64,000 nucleotides of DNA from Riptortus pedestris (taxonomy: Eukaryota > Arthropoda > Insecta > Hemiptera > Alydidae): assembly GCA_019009955.1 (NCBI GenBank), contig CM032232.1, forward strand, positions 51,843,501 through 51,907,500. Direction: 5' to 3'. The notes beneath the pieces were generated by a model. The model did not search any database. It had not been told where the DNA came from and worked only from the letters and a program-made list of their open reading frames with translations. The translations under genes were made by a program, and so were the position numbers. Below are positions 38,147 through 50,473 of this stretch, in pieces. Positions within the stretch are counted from its first letter, which is position 1, and every line of letters begins with the position of its first letter.

Positions 38147-38296
38147 TATATATAGATATATATATACAGTTTTGAACGGACCTCATTTTCGTCATCTACT
38201 AGGTAGGATCGATGGACATTTGAAGAAAAATTTCGAAAATTCCGTCCATGAGTACAACCTCAATAGCTGATTTCCCTTAAGGGAAATCTGCTAAAA
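37551..38296 (-). mobile_element. HINE-like element, full length, inside the hAT end
   Basis: Read on the minus strand it starts TTTTAGCAGATTTCCCTTAA, has the 5' block (TTGTACTCATGGACGGAATT; GAGGTCCGTTCAAAACTG) and a (TATC)n/(TA)n centre. The body CTGTTACCGCTCTAGCGGTC follows, then GGGAAATCTGCTTAGTTTAC, the stem-loop ACGCAGCCCCTGCGT and GACGGACTTTTT. It has no ORF. The insertion separates TTAGCTAACT from TTAGTTAACTATGCCCAACT of the hAT end. Confidence 0.8.
38102..38165. repeat. (TAGA)n/(TA)n microsatellite
   Basis: Central microsatellite of the HINE copy; about ten TAGA units followed by TA repeats. Confidence 0.9.
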
Positions 38297-38319
38297 TTAG
38301 TTAACTATGCCCAACTGTG

Positions 38320-38327
38320 CTATCCAC
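38320..38327 (+). repeat. hAT target site duplication, right copy
   Basis: CTATCCAC, matching 34411-34418. Confidence 0.9.
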
Positions 38328-38972
38328 AATACTACCTATACACGATACGAGACTTAATTTAGTACTAGATGCTTATACACTGAGACGTTTTGAAATTTCT
38401 GGTTAAGTAGTAGGGAACTTCTTTTAGACAGATTTTATCTCAAAATAAAATCACTTCCTTTGATGTGTTGCATAAATGGTGGGCATTTAGTCCATGTTCG
38501 TTAGCTATATATTTCTCAAATGACTCTCCTATAATTTATGGTAATACATTACAGGTGAGAGAATTTCACCCATTGCTTTTTAAATACGTCAAAGATTTGC
38601 TATTTACTAAGTTGAAGAAGGTTGATTTACATCGAATATTCCATGACGTCATTACTTTTATGCACCATAAAATATTTACTTCTTATGATTTATTTACTTG
38701 TTTGGCATTATTTTCAAACATATTTAAATCCTGTTACTAGACAGTTTATGCATTATAATCAATTTTTTTAATGTTATTTAGTTCATACATTTGGCATTTT
38801 ACTAAACATTTTTTTTTTAATTTTTAGAGGCAACTTATCAGTGGGCTTCGAGCGTTTTGTTTCTTACTTTGAAATGGCAGGTATAGACATGCCCGTTGAG
38901 GGAACTAGTATAGTCTTTGGGATGAAATCGGTTTAATTTTGTGGATTTTCTTCAAAACTGTTTATATTCGCC

Positions 38973-39050
38973 ATGGAGTCTTCCTGGAGAAGTGGAAAAA
39001 TGTCTATGTCAGAAGATGACAGTTCAGGTGCTGTGGAAGAAAATATTTTC
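38973..39050 (+). CDS. TTF2: TTF2 exon 1
   Basis: 26 codons, [20 protein letters not shown] and on, donor GTAAGT, phase 0. A 5' UTR extends left; an AG acceptor near 38827 suggests an upstream non-coding exon, not established. Confidence 0.75.
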
Positions 39051-42000
39051 GTAAGTGTTAATATTTTTGTCATTGAAATAATGACCATTTTCTTCTATTA
39101 ACATTTCACTCCATTGACTCTCCAAGTTTTTATACCCACATTATGAACCTAACATTTCCCAAAATTATCACTTTTATGTGTAAAATTTTCAGTTTTTGTT
39201 TAAAGAATGAGATGTCAATTGAATACTACTAGTTTTGTTGGTTCCAAAGGATATTATTTGTAGATTGTATGGCCATTGTAGTAAATACTTAAAACATTAT
39301 CCATATATCTATCAATTAGGTAAGAAAATAAAAAGTGAAAGGAGGTCTTTTATCTCAAAATAGTAATCAAGGGTGAAACCTCTTAAAAGTCTGTTAAATT
39401 AAATTTAAGCATATCTTCCTTCTACAGGTTACCACCTTTTTCTAGCCAGGATGGTACTAAGGATTTTATTTAGTGACTTTGTCAGTAAATGAATTCTTAA
39501 TACCTATGCGGTAATCAAACCCACGACTCAAGGTCAATACGTATCACTAGGAGTAAAATAAGTACAATTTTTCAAAGAAATGACAAAAACAAAAACCGTT
39601 ATTAGACATTTAAATAGTACTTTTTTTATTTTTTATAACTTAATAAATAATCCTCAGTTTTATTTTTAATGGTTTTAGAACGAAAAAAAAATTCATTGGC
39701 ATACTTGTTCTGTGGACTTTTAAAAAATAAGTAATTATATTACAAAATAATCTATTACAAGTAGCAAGCCATGAAAATATCAGTTCCTTAATAGCTCAGT
39801 ATAACATGAGGTGCTAGCCAGTGTTTTTAGGCTTCAGTCTCAACAAAGCTGGTCTTGTCTGGTTTTATTTTAAGAGGTTTCCTGAAGAGGCTTAAATGAG
39901 AACGTTAAGCATGCAGAACAGATTTTAATAAAGTCCAAAGTGTTTTTAGAAATTTGACACATTGCCCTCTGAGTGATACCTTTTTTATTTGTTATTTCTA
40001 GAGTAGTGATGAGTCGTCTGGAGGGGAAGTGGCCACAAATCCAAAAGATAACAATAAGAAGAAAACGAAAAATCAAATTGTAAGTGACTCAAGTTCTAAT
40101 GATGAGGATAGTTCTTCTGAAAATGAGTCTGATGATGAACCTGAAGAGGTTGCTATGCCGCCTTTGCCAGCCAAAAATGTGTATAAAGGCTTTATTCCGC
40201 ATCCTGAAACATTACAAGAGAAAAAGGAAGATTATATTGTTATTACAAGTGATGAAGAAGCAAACAAGAACCAGGAACTTCCGTGTACAGATGCTTCTCC
40301 TGTTTATGGGAGTATTCATCCGGAAAATTTGACTAAAGAGAGACAGATTGAATTAATTAATGCTAAGAAGTATTACGAACTAGAGCTTGAGAAGGAAAAA
40401 GCAAGATTACAAAGTTTAAAGGTAAATCTATTTATTTTATTTATTTTATTTTTTTTTTTTTTTATACAGTTTACTGTAATTTGGTAAAACTCAGAAATGA
40501 GTCCTGTCTTAATCTATACTTACTTTCTCTTCTATGTATTTTGAAAGAAATGTATTTCCTAATAGATGGTTATTGTTGGGAGTAAAGGACAATCAATACA
40601 GCAATGAAAGTGAAACAGTCATTTCATAGCAGCTTACAGTTCATACAACCATCTTCAGACCTTCCAAACATAAACATAGGGACAAAAAGAGCTACAAAAA
40701 GAATACTGAAAATATCTATCATTTGAAACAAAATTAAAATTTCTTATAATCTTTAAGTTTAACAATCTAAAAAAATATAACCAACTAGCTCCCAAAAAGG
40801 GGAATTTGCTAAAATGTTATACTACCAATCTTGCTAATCAGACTGTTTACATTTTATTCTATACTTTGTGTTGTATATTAACAAAGTTTTCGACCTTTAT
40901 TTAGTATCCACTCCTCATTAAACCTTTGATGTTAAAATAGTATATCAATATAAATACTTCATATTAAGTTTACATTTCAACTCTTATTCATTTAGAGTTT
41001 TACTAAGGAAAAGTACACAATAAAATATGAGATGAGATGATCTTTGCGTCATTTCAGCTCTTGAGAAGTCTGCCTAGTTATGCTGTGCCTGTGAACCTTC
41101 TTTTTCAATTCTTGCTCTGATCTGGAGCCCTCCTGACAAATCAAAAAAGACAGATATTTGCTAACTCTTCTTCAAAATTGTTGCCAATAACAATACCTGG
41201 GTTTCATAAATAAATTTTTTTAGACAAATATTTCGTAACTTGTTTGATTTTTTTTTCTCATTTTTTATAGATTTAAATAAATCAAAATATATATATATAT
41301 TTTTTTTTTATAGGCAACTACAAAAACTATAAAACTAGAAGATTTGCCTGATAAAGGAGCAAAACTGAGATCATCCATTGAAAAACAAGTTCAAAAGGTT
41401 AAAGAGCTTAATGATCAGCTCCATCATGTTGCAGAAAACATTGAAGACAGATCATCTAAAGGTTAGTTAATATTGCCTCAAGGATGTTAAATATAGGAAG
41501 TAACATAATCTTCACTGTAAATTGGAATATTGGAAAAAATGTTATTTATTAATGGACACTTTAAGCTACCCCCGAGCTATAACCCGAGTTGGTTATCTTA
41601 AGTATTTTTAGCCAGGTTGGGACTTAGGATTTTATTTATTGAGTTTGTTACTAAATAACATCCTATTGCCCGGGTGGGAATCGAGCCCATGACTGTTGGT
41701 TTACCAAGTGTTTTAAGATTAGTGCCCTGGCTCCTATGGTTACCCTTCATCCCCCCTCCCATAAATTGGTTCCCCTATGATTACTACTTTTTATTTGAGG
41801 GGAAAAAATCTTAGAATTTGGAAACTTCCCCTTTCTCCCCATGTCTCATGGTTATCATTGGCTAGTACTATACCATCAAGGCTACAGATTCATGAAATCT
41901 GCCACTCCCTTCTCTTTGAAACAGGATTATTTTGGCTCATATTGTAGGTAATAAGTACTAAACTCATTTTCCTCATTTTTGCATGGTTTAAAACTTGAAT

Positions 42001-45000
42001 ACTTTTCTGGTGGCTTTCTAAAACCTTTCTCCACTCAGATTTGTTGACACCTGAAATGTGTCTTTCGAGGAATCCCACCGACTGTTTTTACTTGGTTTGG
42101 TTTTTGGCCCCATTTAATTTAATTATCTACAAGAATTTCACTGTTTTTGTTGCGTTCAATTTAGAGTTCACAGTTGACATATTTATGGCCAAATTCTGTC
42201 TAATACTGCAAACCGCTACTGTGAAAGTAAACCAATTCAACTTTTACCAAGGTTGTACATTTTTTATCAGTTGCTACTAGGTCTTTATAAAGCTCAATAG
42301 GAATTTTGATGGAATTGAAATCTCTCAAAATTCATGAAGATTCAGATTCATTGATCAAAGTACATGAAATTTGTTTTTACAACAAAGTTTTCTCATCCCC
42401 CCCCCACAAATATAAAAATGAGGATCTTGTACTTCTGATTTTAAAAAAAGTCCAGGCAGCCAAAGTTTTTAAATGTTTAATTTCTTTATTAAATTTTTAA
42501 ATAAAAGTTTTAATACCTATGAGAAATGTGGTAGAAAAAATATCCATAAACTTGATTTAAATTGAGTTGTTGAGTCTTCTTTTACTTTGATTCAGCAACT
42601 GATAAAGTGAAACTCTTGCTTTTAAAGTTGTAGAATTTCAGGTTTCAAGAAAATCAGAGCTCCCACCTTCTTACTAATTGTAAAGAAGAGGGTAAGAAAA
42701 TATTTTGTAAAGGGTTGGTTTAAAAACATAGAAATAGTTGTTGGTTGATTCTTTCTTGTGCTATATTATGTTATAAAAAGGATACACAAAGAAAGTGTTT
42801 GATAAATCATTGGAAAAGAGGTCAAGTATTAACTCAATAAATAAAAAAGAAAACCAAATTTTGTAAAACATAAATCCTACAATATGAGATCAAAAACATC
42901 TCATTAATGGGGGCACTCAGAAATAATATAAAAATTTGAAAATGAGTATTTCTGAGAGTCTTAGAGTTATTGAATTTTGTCTAAAAGTAGTTGAAATTAT
43001 GGTTACATGAATCTGTAGCATAGCTTTTACAATACTGACTAAGATAGCATCATGGTTGAATCCTTGCGAAATTAAATAAAAAAAAAAAGTCAAATAGCAA
43101 TATTTAATGTCTTTTTTATCAATAATAAAGAGTTCTTCATTAAGTTCATTTTTTTGACTACGGTTTCCAGAGGGTTAAAAATAAAACTTGGTCTAATTTT
43201 TTAATCTCTTAAAATTTTACCCTAAGACCATTTTAGTCCTTCTTTCCCAGTTCTTACTTAAGTATTTCAAGGGCTTCTGCCAGCTTGCATTTTATTTTAT
43301 TTTATTTTAGTACTAGACCATCAATGTATTTTTAAGTGAATATTACTTGCTGAAATATGTTTATTATTATATTGTTATGATTTCATAGTTTTTGTGAAAT
43401 ATTTATTAAGTATTTATTTTATTTGTAGTTTCGTCTATCACCTCAGTTACAAAATCAGATTTGAAGGTCCCCTCAATTGGAGAGCTGACCAAGGACAACA
43501 CAGACCTGAGTGAAATGGGTAAAAAAGGTAATTAATTTAATCATTTCATCTGTTCTTTTATTATGTTGAGTGTTTTTTGAGAGTGAAAGTATGCTTAGTT
43601 TTGCTACTTAATCCTTTCATTGTGATACCTACTGAGGGGGCAGGGCTGTTCTCTACAGAAAATGCCCTAGTATGCTAGGGATGGTTTGCTTTATACCCTA
43701 ATATTCTGGAATATCATTAGATGGTGTTTGATATAAGGTATTATAAGGTTTTAGGATGATAAATTTCTAGGCTATCATTGCCCGGTAATAAATTGTTTAT
43801 GTAAATTGTAAATATTGTTTTTTCCTCATTTATATCACCATTTAAAATTTAACTATATAAATGAGAGTACAAAAAATTTATTTTTACAAATTTGTAATTT
43901 AAATTTCTTTATATAAATTTGTAATCTTCATAAAATTAAATAATTCTCTTATCTCTTTGGGATCATCCCCAATGGTCTCTGCTATATTATTGGAAATATT
44001 GTGTTCATCAAACGAACAAACAGACAGACACCAAAGCTACAAATTCCAGATATTGTCTCTATGGGATGTGAAATAAAAAAGTATTGTGAAATTAAGAAAG
44101 TCCGTCACGCAGGGGCTGCTTAAACTAAGCAGATTTCCCACATGAAGTTTTACAATAGAGAAATCTGCCTAATAATAACAGTAGTAGGAAGGTATCTCTA
44201 GACCTATTCACGAGGGACGAATAGTTACGGAAACAGCCACACTAGCTCTTGGCGGATAGTCCTGAACATAGCCGACTCCTGCCGACCACACACACAATAC
44301 AAATGCAAATATCTCGGTTAATATTCAAGATACAGAATTGATGTATAGAACAATGTTTATAGTAAATTTAATTTGCAATAAGATTGATTCCAAAAAAAGT
44401 TTTCGATCCGACGCATAATAACAGAGATATTTCGAATTTTCAAAAGTCCCCCCTCTAAACCCCCCCTCCCACTGGTCCGATTTCAGCCATTAACGAACTT
44501 GATCTTTCTTTTTACATAAAACGCTTAAATATGAAGTTTGGTAACGATCAAACAAAAATTGTGACCACTAGAGTGTTAACAGACAAATATATATATAAAA
44601 TTGTAACCTCTGTCTGTACATTGATTTTTTTCACGAAATTTCACGATAACTTTTCGTTTCACATGTCATAAACACCATAACTGCATTTTATTTTTTTGGA
44701 GTCTGTTTGTTTCTTTGTTTGTTACCTTTTCACGCATAAACGGCTGAACCGAATTTTATGAAACTTGGTATGTATATTACTACTAACCCAACTTAGACTT
44801 TAGGCTATATTAGTATCCTCTGAGACGAACAGGAGTGGGGGTTATATGGGAAGCCAGACTTTAAAAATAGCGATATTTCGTTTCCTATTGGGTTATTGGC
44901 AAATGTGAACATAACAAAAGTTGTTTATTTTATTATTTAGAGTAACTTTTGTTATATACACTTTTTTCGTATACCAAATTATAAACGAGATATAAGCTAA

Positions 45001-48000
45001 AACCTATAGCGGAAGTGAACAATTTTATTTGGGACAAAAGACCCAACCGAAATAAATAAAACTCGGTATATGTATTAGCACTAACCCTTTCATTATAACA
45101 AGCCATACCAACATTTCTAGGGACGGGCAGGAGTGGGGGTTATAAGGGAAGCCAGAACTTAAAAATAGCGATATTTCGTTTCCTATTGGTTTTTCGGCAA
45201 ATATGAACATAACAAAAGTTGTTTATTTTTTTATTTAGAGTAACTTTTGTCATATTCATTTTTGTCTTTTAACAAATCATAAACAAGATATACACTATAA
45301 ACTAAAGCGGGAGTAAACTATTTCAATGGGCGCTAACGATTAAACCGAACTTTAAATAAGTCGGTATGCCAATTAGCATTAATTCTTCCGTGATTATAAG
45401 CTATATTAAAATTTTTTAGGTTAGAACGGGATTGGGGGTTATAAGGGAGGCCTGAAATAAAAATTCGCTATATTGCATTGTCTATTTGTTTTTCGACAAA
45501 CATGCATATAACAAAAGTTGTTTACTTAGTTATTTAGATTAACTTTAGTTTTATACATTTCTCTAGGAACAATGTGTGGAGCAATTAATTTGCGTAAAAA
45601 TATTGATATGCTCAACAATTCATTCCAATTTGAACTATGAGGTACCTCACCTGGAAAAATTAATTCAAATCTATGTTAATATTTTGTCCTTAATAACTGA
45701 AATCTATGCATAATGCACAGGAGACGGAAAATGTGAAAATTTGGAGGACAGTGACGACTTACATAAAAAATTAATTTTATTAATAACAAATGCCAACAAC
45801 GGGTATTAACCCTTAACACTGGGACGGGTAAATGTCAAAATATTGTGCTAAGTAAAGCCTTGCCAAAAAAATACCATAACCATTCAGCCTCAAATAAATT
45901 CCCGGCGAAGCCGGGTATCTGAGCTAGTCTATGTATAAATTAATTGTAACCCACTCCAAATGCATGTGATATGCTGACTTGCATGGGACATGCAGAAACA
46001 AATAGACGGCCTTCTTATAGGGTTACTATAGGAAGGAAACAAATAAAATATATATATATATATATATTTGTCTGTTAACGCTCTAGCGGTCGCAATTTTG
46101 TTGGATCGTTACGAAACTCGATATTTAACCGTTTTATGTAAAAAGACAGATCAAGTTCGTTAATGGCTGAAATTGAACTAGAGGGAGGGGGATATTCAAA
46201 AATTTAAAATATCTCCGTTATTATGCATCGGATTGAAGAATTGTATGGAACCAATCTTATTGCAAATTAAATTTACTATAAATATTGTTATATACATTTG
46301 TTCTCTATCTTGAATATTAACCGAGATATTTGCATTTTTATGAAGTCTGTGGTCGGGTATAGTTCTGATTAGGTCGGCCATTTCCGTCACTACTCGGCTC
46401 AGGTGGAAGCTTCTTCTAACTTTACCTGTCGTTTCTAACCTTACCTTACCTTCGTTACTTTGTGAGATTTATGCAAATACGTTCTGTTCATCCGCCCCCC
46501 CCCCTTTCTTTAGTTCTTGGACTACTAAAATTTGAGTTATTAATATATAAATTATTCTTACAATTCAGAAGCCGTTTCAGTTGGTAATTTATTTTAATTA
46601 ACTGAAAGATGTCTCATTACCGTTTGTATTTAATCACGGTGGTATTATGCTACCAGTATGCAGATTTCCCTATTGTAAAACTTCACATGGGAAATCTGCT
46701 TAGTTTACGCAGCCCCTGCATGACGGACTTTTATTTAACTCTAGTATGACAGATTTTTTTCTTGTATATCATTACAATATTCTAGTAGCTCTCTCTTGGA
46801 GTATTTGTCTATAGTAAACCCTCACTCATGCATTTTCATGTTTTGCTGTATTGCTAACATCTCTTGTTTCAGGTTAAATCTCAAGTCTTTGTGAACTAAG
46901 CATTGTGACATTTAGACTACTGTCCTTGTTTATTAATTACTTAACTTGCGTAACTTACATTTCATAACATAAGTCAGTGCAGATTTTGATGGCATTTGTT
47001 CATAGAAATATCTGTTCTGTATTTGAAATTTAAAATATCAAGTCAGTACATAAGAGGTACTTCTCTTTTAATAAGATCTAATGAATTATATATTATGTGT
47101 GTGTGTGCGCGCGCATGTGTGTGTGTGTGTGTGTGTGTGTGTATTTTCATTGGAACCCCCTTTATTGAGTTCTGTATTAAATAAATCCCTACTATCCATG
47201 CTGTAATTAAAGCCTCAATAAGGAAGATAATCCATCAAGCTGACTCATGTTCCATAAAGCCATGTTCGTGGCCTTGTCACCTCATGAATTCTTAGTCAAC
47301 AATTTTTAAATTTTTTTTGTTAGTGAAACAAAAAATACGATTTGGAATTGAGCAAATACTATATAGGGTATCTCAGAGTTCATACTATATATTTAAAGCT
47401 GTTTTTAATATTTATTATAAATATATGTCTTATTGATTGTAAAAGAGATACATTTTAAAATTATACTTTTCAGCCCTTGCCACTCATCAAGCACAGCAGT
47501 CTCAAACCGTTCAAACACTTGAGAGGCTCCACAAATTTTTAAGGTCATCCAATGAAAAAATGGAAGCTGATGATCCTGAAGCATTAAAAGTACCTCTTTT
47601 ACCCCACCAGAAAGTTGCTCTTCATTGGCTCTTATTGAGGGAAAAGGAAGTGCCCTCTGGAGGAATATTGGGTTAGTACAGGAAGTACACTATTTAAAAA
47701 TGATATTTCCATTATTTATTTTAACATTACATTTAATTTTAGCTGATGACATGGGTCTTGGAAAGACATTGACTATCATTGCCTTGATTCTTAAAGACAA
47801 AGAAAATTCTTTTCAAGAGAAGAAAAATCCTAGCAAAAATGACGACGAGGATGATGATTATGATGATGGTGATAACTTGGCTTGGAAAAAATGTAACTTT
47901 TTTTTTTTATATTAATATATTATTATTTTAAGATTCGTATCAATGATATGGTTAGTTTTTATCCTTATCAAATATTTAAATTTATTTTACTTTAAATGAA

Positions 48001-50410
48001 ATAATCAACATTTATGTAAATATTGGAATGAGCAGTCATCGAGCCATTTTCAAAGTTAAGTACTGCTTGGAAGTATGTGTTCCATTGCTGCAAATAATTA
48101 GTAGTCGGGTGAAGCTGTCTGGTGAGTAAGCCCCATGTAAAAATATTTTCCACTTGAACGCGTAAATTGTTTCCTTGGGTTTGCTGTGTGTAATGACCCA
48201 TTTAAATGAAGAAAAATGACTTTATATTGCCTTTTAACACATTTCTCTTATGGGAAACTAGCTATTGAGGTTGTACTCATGGCAAATAATTTTGAAGTAT
48301 TTTGTGAAATATCTGTGGATCCTACTCAGGAGATGACAAAATTGACGTCAAAACTGTATGTATATATAAAACACTATAGTGGTCATAAGTTTAATTTTAA
48401 TATTACCAAACTCAATATTTAAATGTTTTATATAAAACAAAATATGAAGTTCATTAATGGCTGAATTTGGACCAGGTGAGGCGGGAGGGGGGGTTAGAGG
48501 GGGAGAATATTAAATGATAACAAAAAAATCAATGCTACTTGAAAACCATAGTTTGTATGTATACTATATTCTTTGCTAAAAACTATGGTGCTTATGAAAT
48601 TTGTGAGTTTTACATTTATTCCAGCTGTTGAGGGAAGAAAATGGTGCCGATGATGAGGTTGGACAGTATGGGTACATTGTGAGCTAAGGCTGTCGTCTTT
48701 GGACAAATGCCAAAGGTTTTATATTTACCCCATTTGTATTTTCTATTTTATGTTTTACTTCTCCAAACCCAGTCCTCTAGGTACCAATTTGGTCATACAT
48801 TAGTTTCGAGATTTTAGCAGGTTTCCCTTAAGAGAAATCAGCTCTTCAGGTGACTCATGACGTGATTTTTGAAAAAATAATTTCCTCAAATATCTATTGA
48901 TCCTGCCAAGTGAATGGATATATATACTAGCTCAGATACCCAGCTTCGCCCGGGAATTCATTTGATGTTAAATGGTGATGGTATTTTTTTTTTGCAAGTC
49001 TTTACTTTCCATGATATTTTGACATTTCCCCGTCACAGTGTTTAGGATTTATTCCCGTCGTTGCTGTGGATTTGTTAATAATAAAATTAATATTTTATGT
49101 AAGACTTCACTGTCCTCCATATTGTCATATTTCCCAACTCCTGTGCATAATGGATAGATTTCAATTATTAAGGACAATAAAATAACATAGATTTGAATTA
49201 ATTTTTCCAGGTGAGGCACCTGGTAGTTCATATTGGAAAGAATTGTTGAGTATATCAATATTTCTACGCAAATTTCTTGATTCATACATTCTTCCCGAAA
49301 AAATGTATAAAACAAAAGTTACTCTAAATAACAAAGTAAACAACTTTTGTTATGTTCACGTTTGTCGAAAAACAATTAGACAATGAAATATCGTGGATTT
49401 TTATTTTAGGTCTCCCTTATATTCCCGTAACTCCCGTTCGAACCTAAAAATTTTAATATTGCTTATAATCATGAAACAATTAATGCTACTTTCCATATAG
49501 AGCTATGTTAAGTTTGGTTCAATTGTTAGTGCCCAATAAAATTATTGACTCCCGCTATAGCGATAAGCGCATTTATACTTCGGCATACGACAAAAGTGTA
49601 TATAACAAAAGTTACTCTAAACAATAAAATAAATAACTTTTTTTATGTGCGTATTTGCTGAAAAAGCAATACGAAACGAAATATCGCTATTTTTAATTTC
49701 AGGCCTCCCTTATAACCCCCATTCCCGTTCGAACCCAAAAATAGGAATATAGCTTTTAATCATGGAGGAATTAATGCTGATTCATGCCGAATTTTGTTAA
49801 GTTTGGTTCAATCGTTAGTGCCCAATAATATTGTTGGCACCCGCTTTACTTTTTAGTGTATATCTCGTTTTTACTTTGTTACACGACAAAAGTGAATATA
49901 ATAAAAGTTACTCTATATAACACAACAAACAACTTTTGTCATGTGCTAGTTTGCCGAAAAACCAATAGAAAACGAAATACCGCTATTTTTAATTTCAGGC
50001 CTCCCTTACAACCCCACTCCTGCTCGTCCCTAGAAGTGGTGGTATGGCTTATTATAACGAAGGAGTTAGTGCTAATACACATACCAAGTTTTATTAAGTT
50101 CGGTTGAGTCTTTTGTGCCAAATAAAATTGTTGACTCCTGCTTTAATTTTTAGCGTATAACTCATTTATACTTCAGTATACGTCGAATGTGTATATAACT
50201 AAAGTTACTCTAAATAATAAAATAAATAACTTTATTTATGTGCTTATTTGCCGAAAAACCAATAGGAAACGAAATATTGCTATTTTTAATTTCAGGCGTC
50301 CTTACAACCCCCACTCCTGATCGTTTCATCAGAGAATATTAATATAGCCTAAAGTTTAAGTTGAAATCGTGAAAATTCTCAAAAAAAATCAATGTACAGA
50401 CAGAGGTTAC

Positions 50411-50473
<63 letters not shown>

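Larger units (their letters stand above)
34419..38319 (-). mobile_element. Decayed hAT transposon
   Basis: Both ends carry the 12-bp TIR CACAGTTGGGCA (left 34419-34430; right, inverted, 38308-38319), flanked by the 8-bp duplication CTATCCAC. Subterminal regions at both sides are packed with TAGCTAA-type motifs, as in hAT elements whose transposase binds subterminal repeats. The minus-strand transposase gene is broken. A HINE copy is inserted at 37551-38296, 23 bp from the right tip; without it the element is about 3.15 kb. Confidence 0.92.

Noticed and set aside
40084..40332. 82-residue frame overlapping TTF2 exon 2
   Set aside because: Alternative frame of the acidic TTF2 exon; splice phases and family similarity support the other frame.
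49856..50107. 83-residue plus-strand frame and similar frames at 45025-45210 and 59332-59655
   Set aside because: All translate the same Helitron internal module ([18 protein letters not shown]), so the recurring peptide reflects repeat copies, not a protein family.
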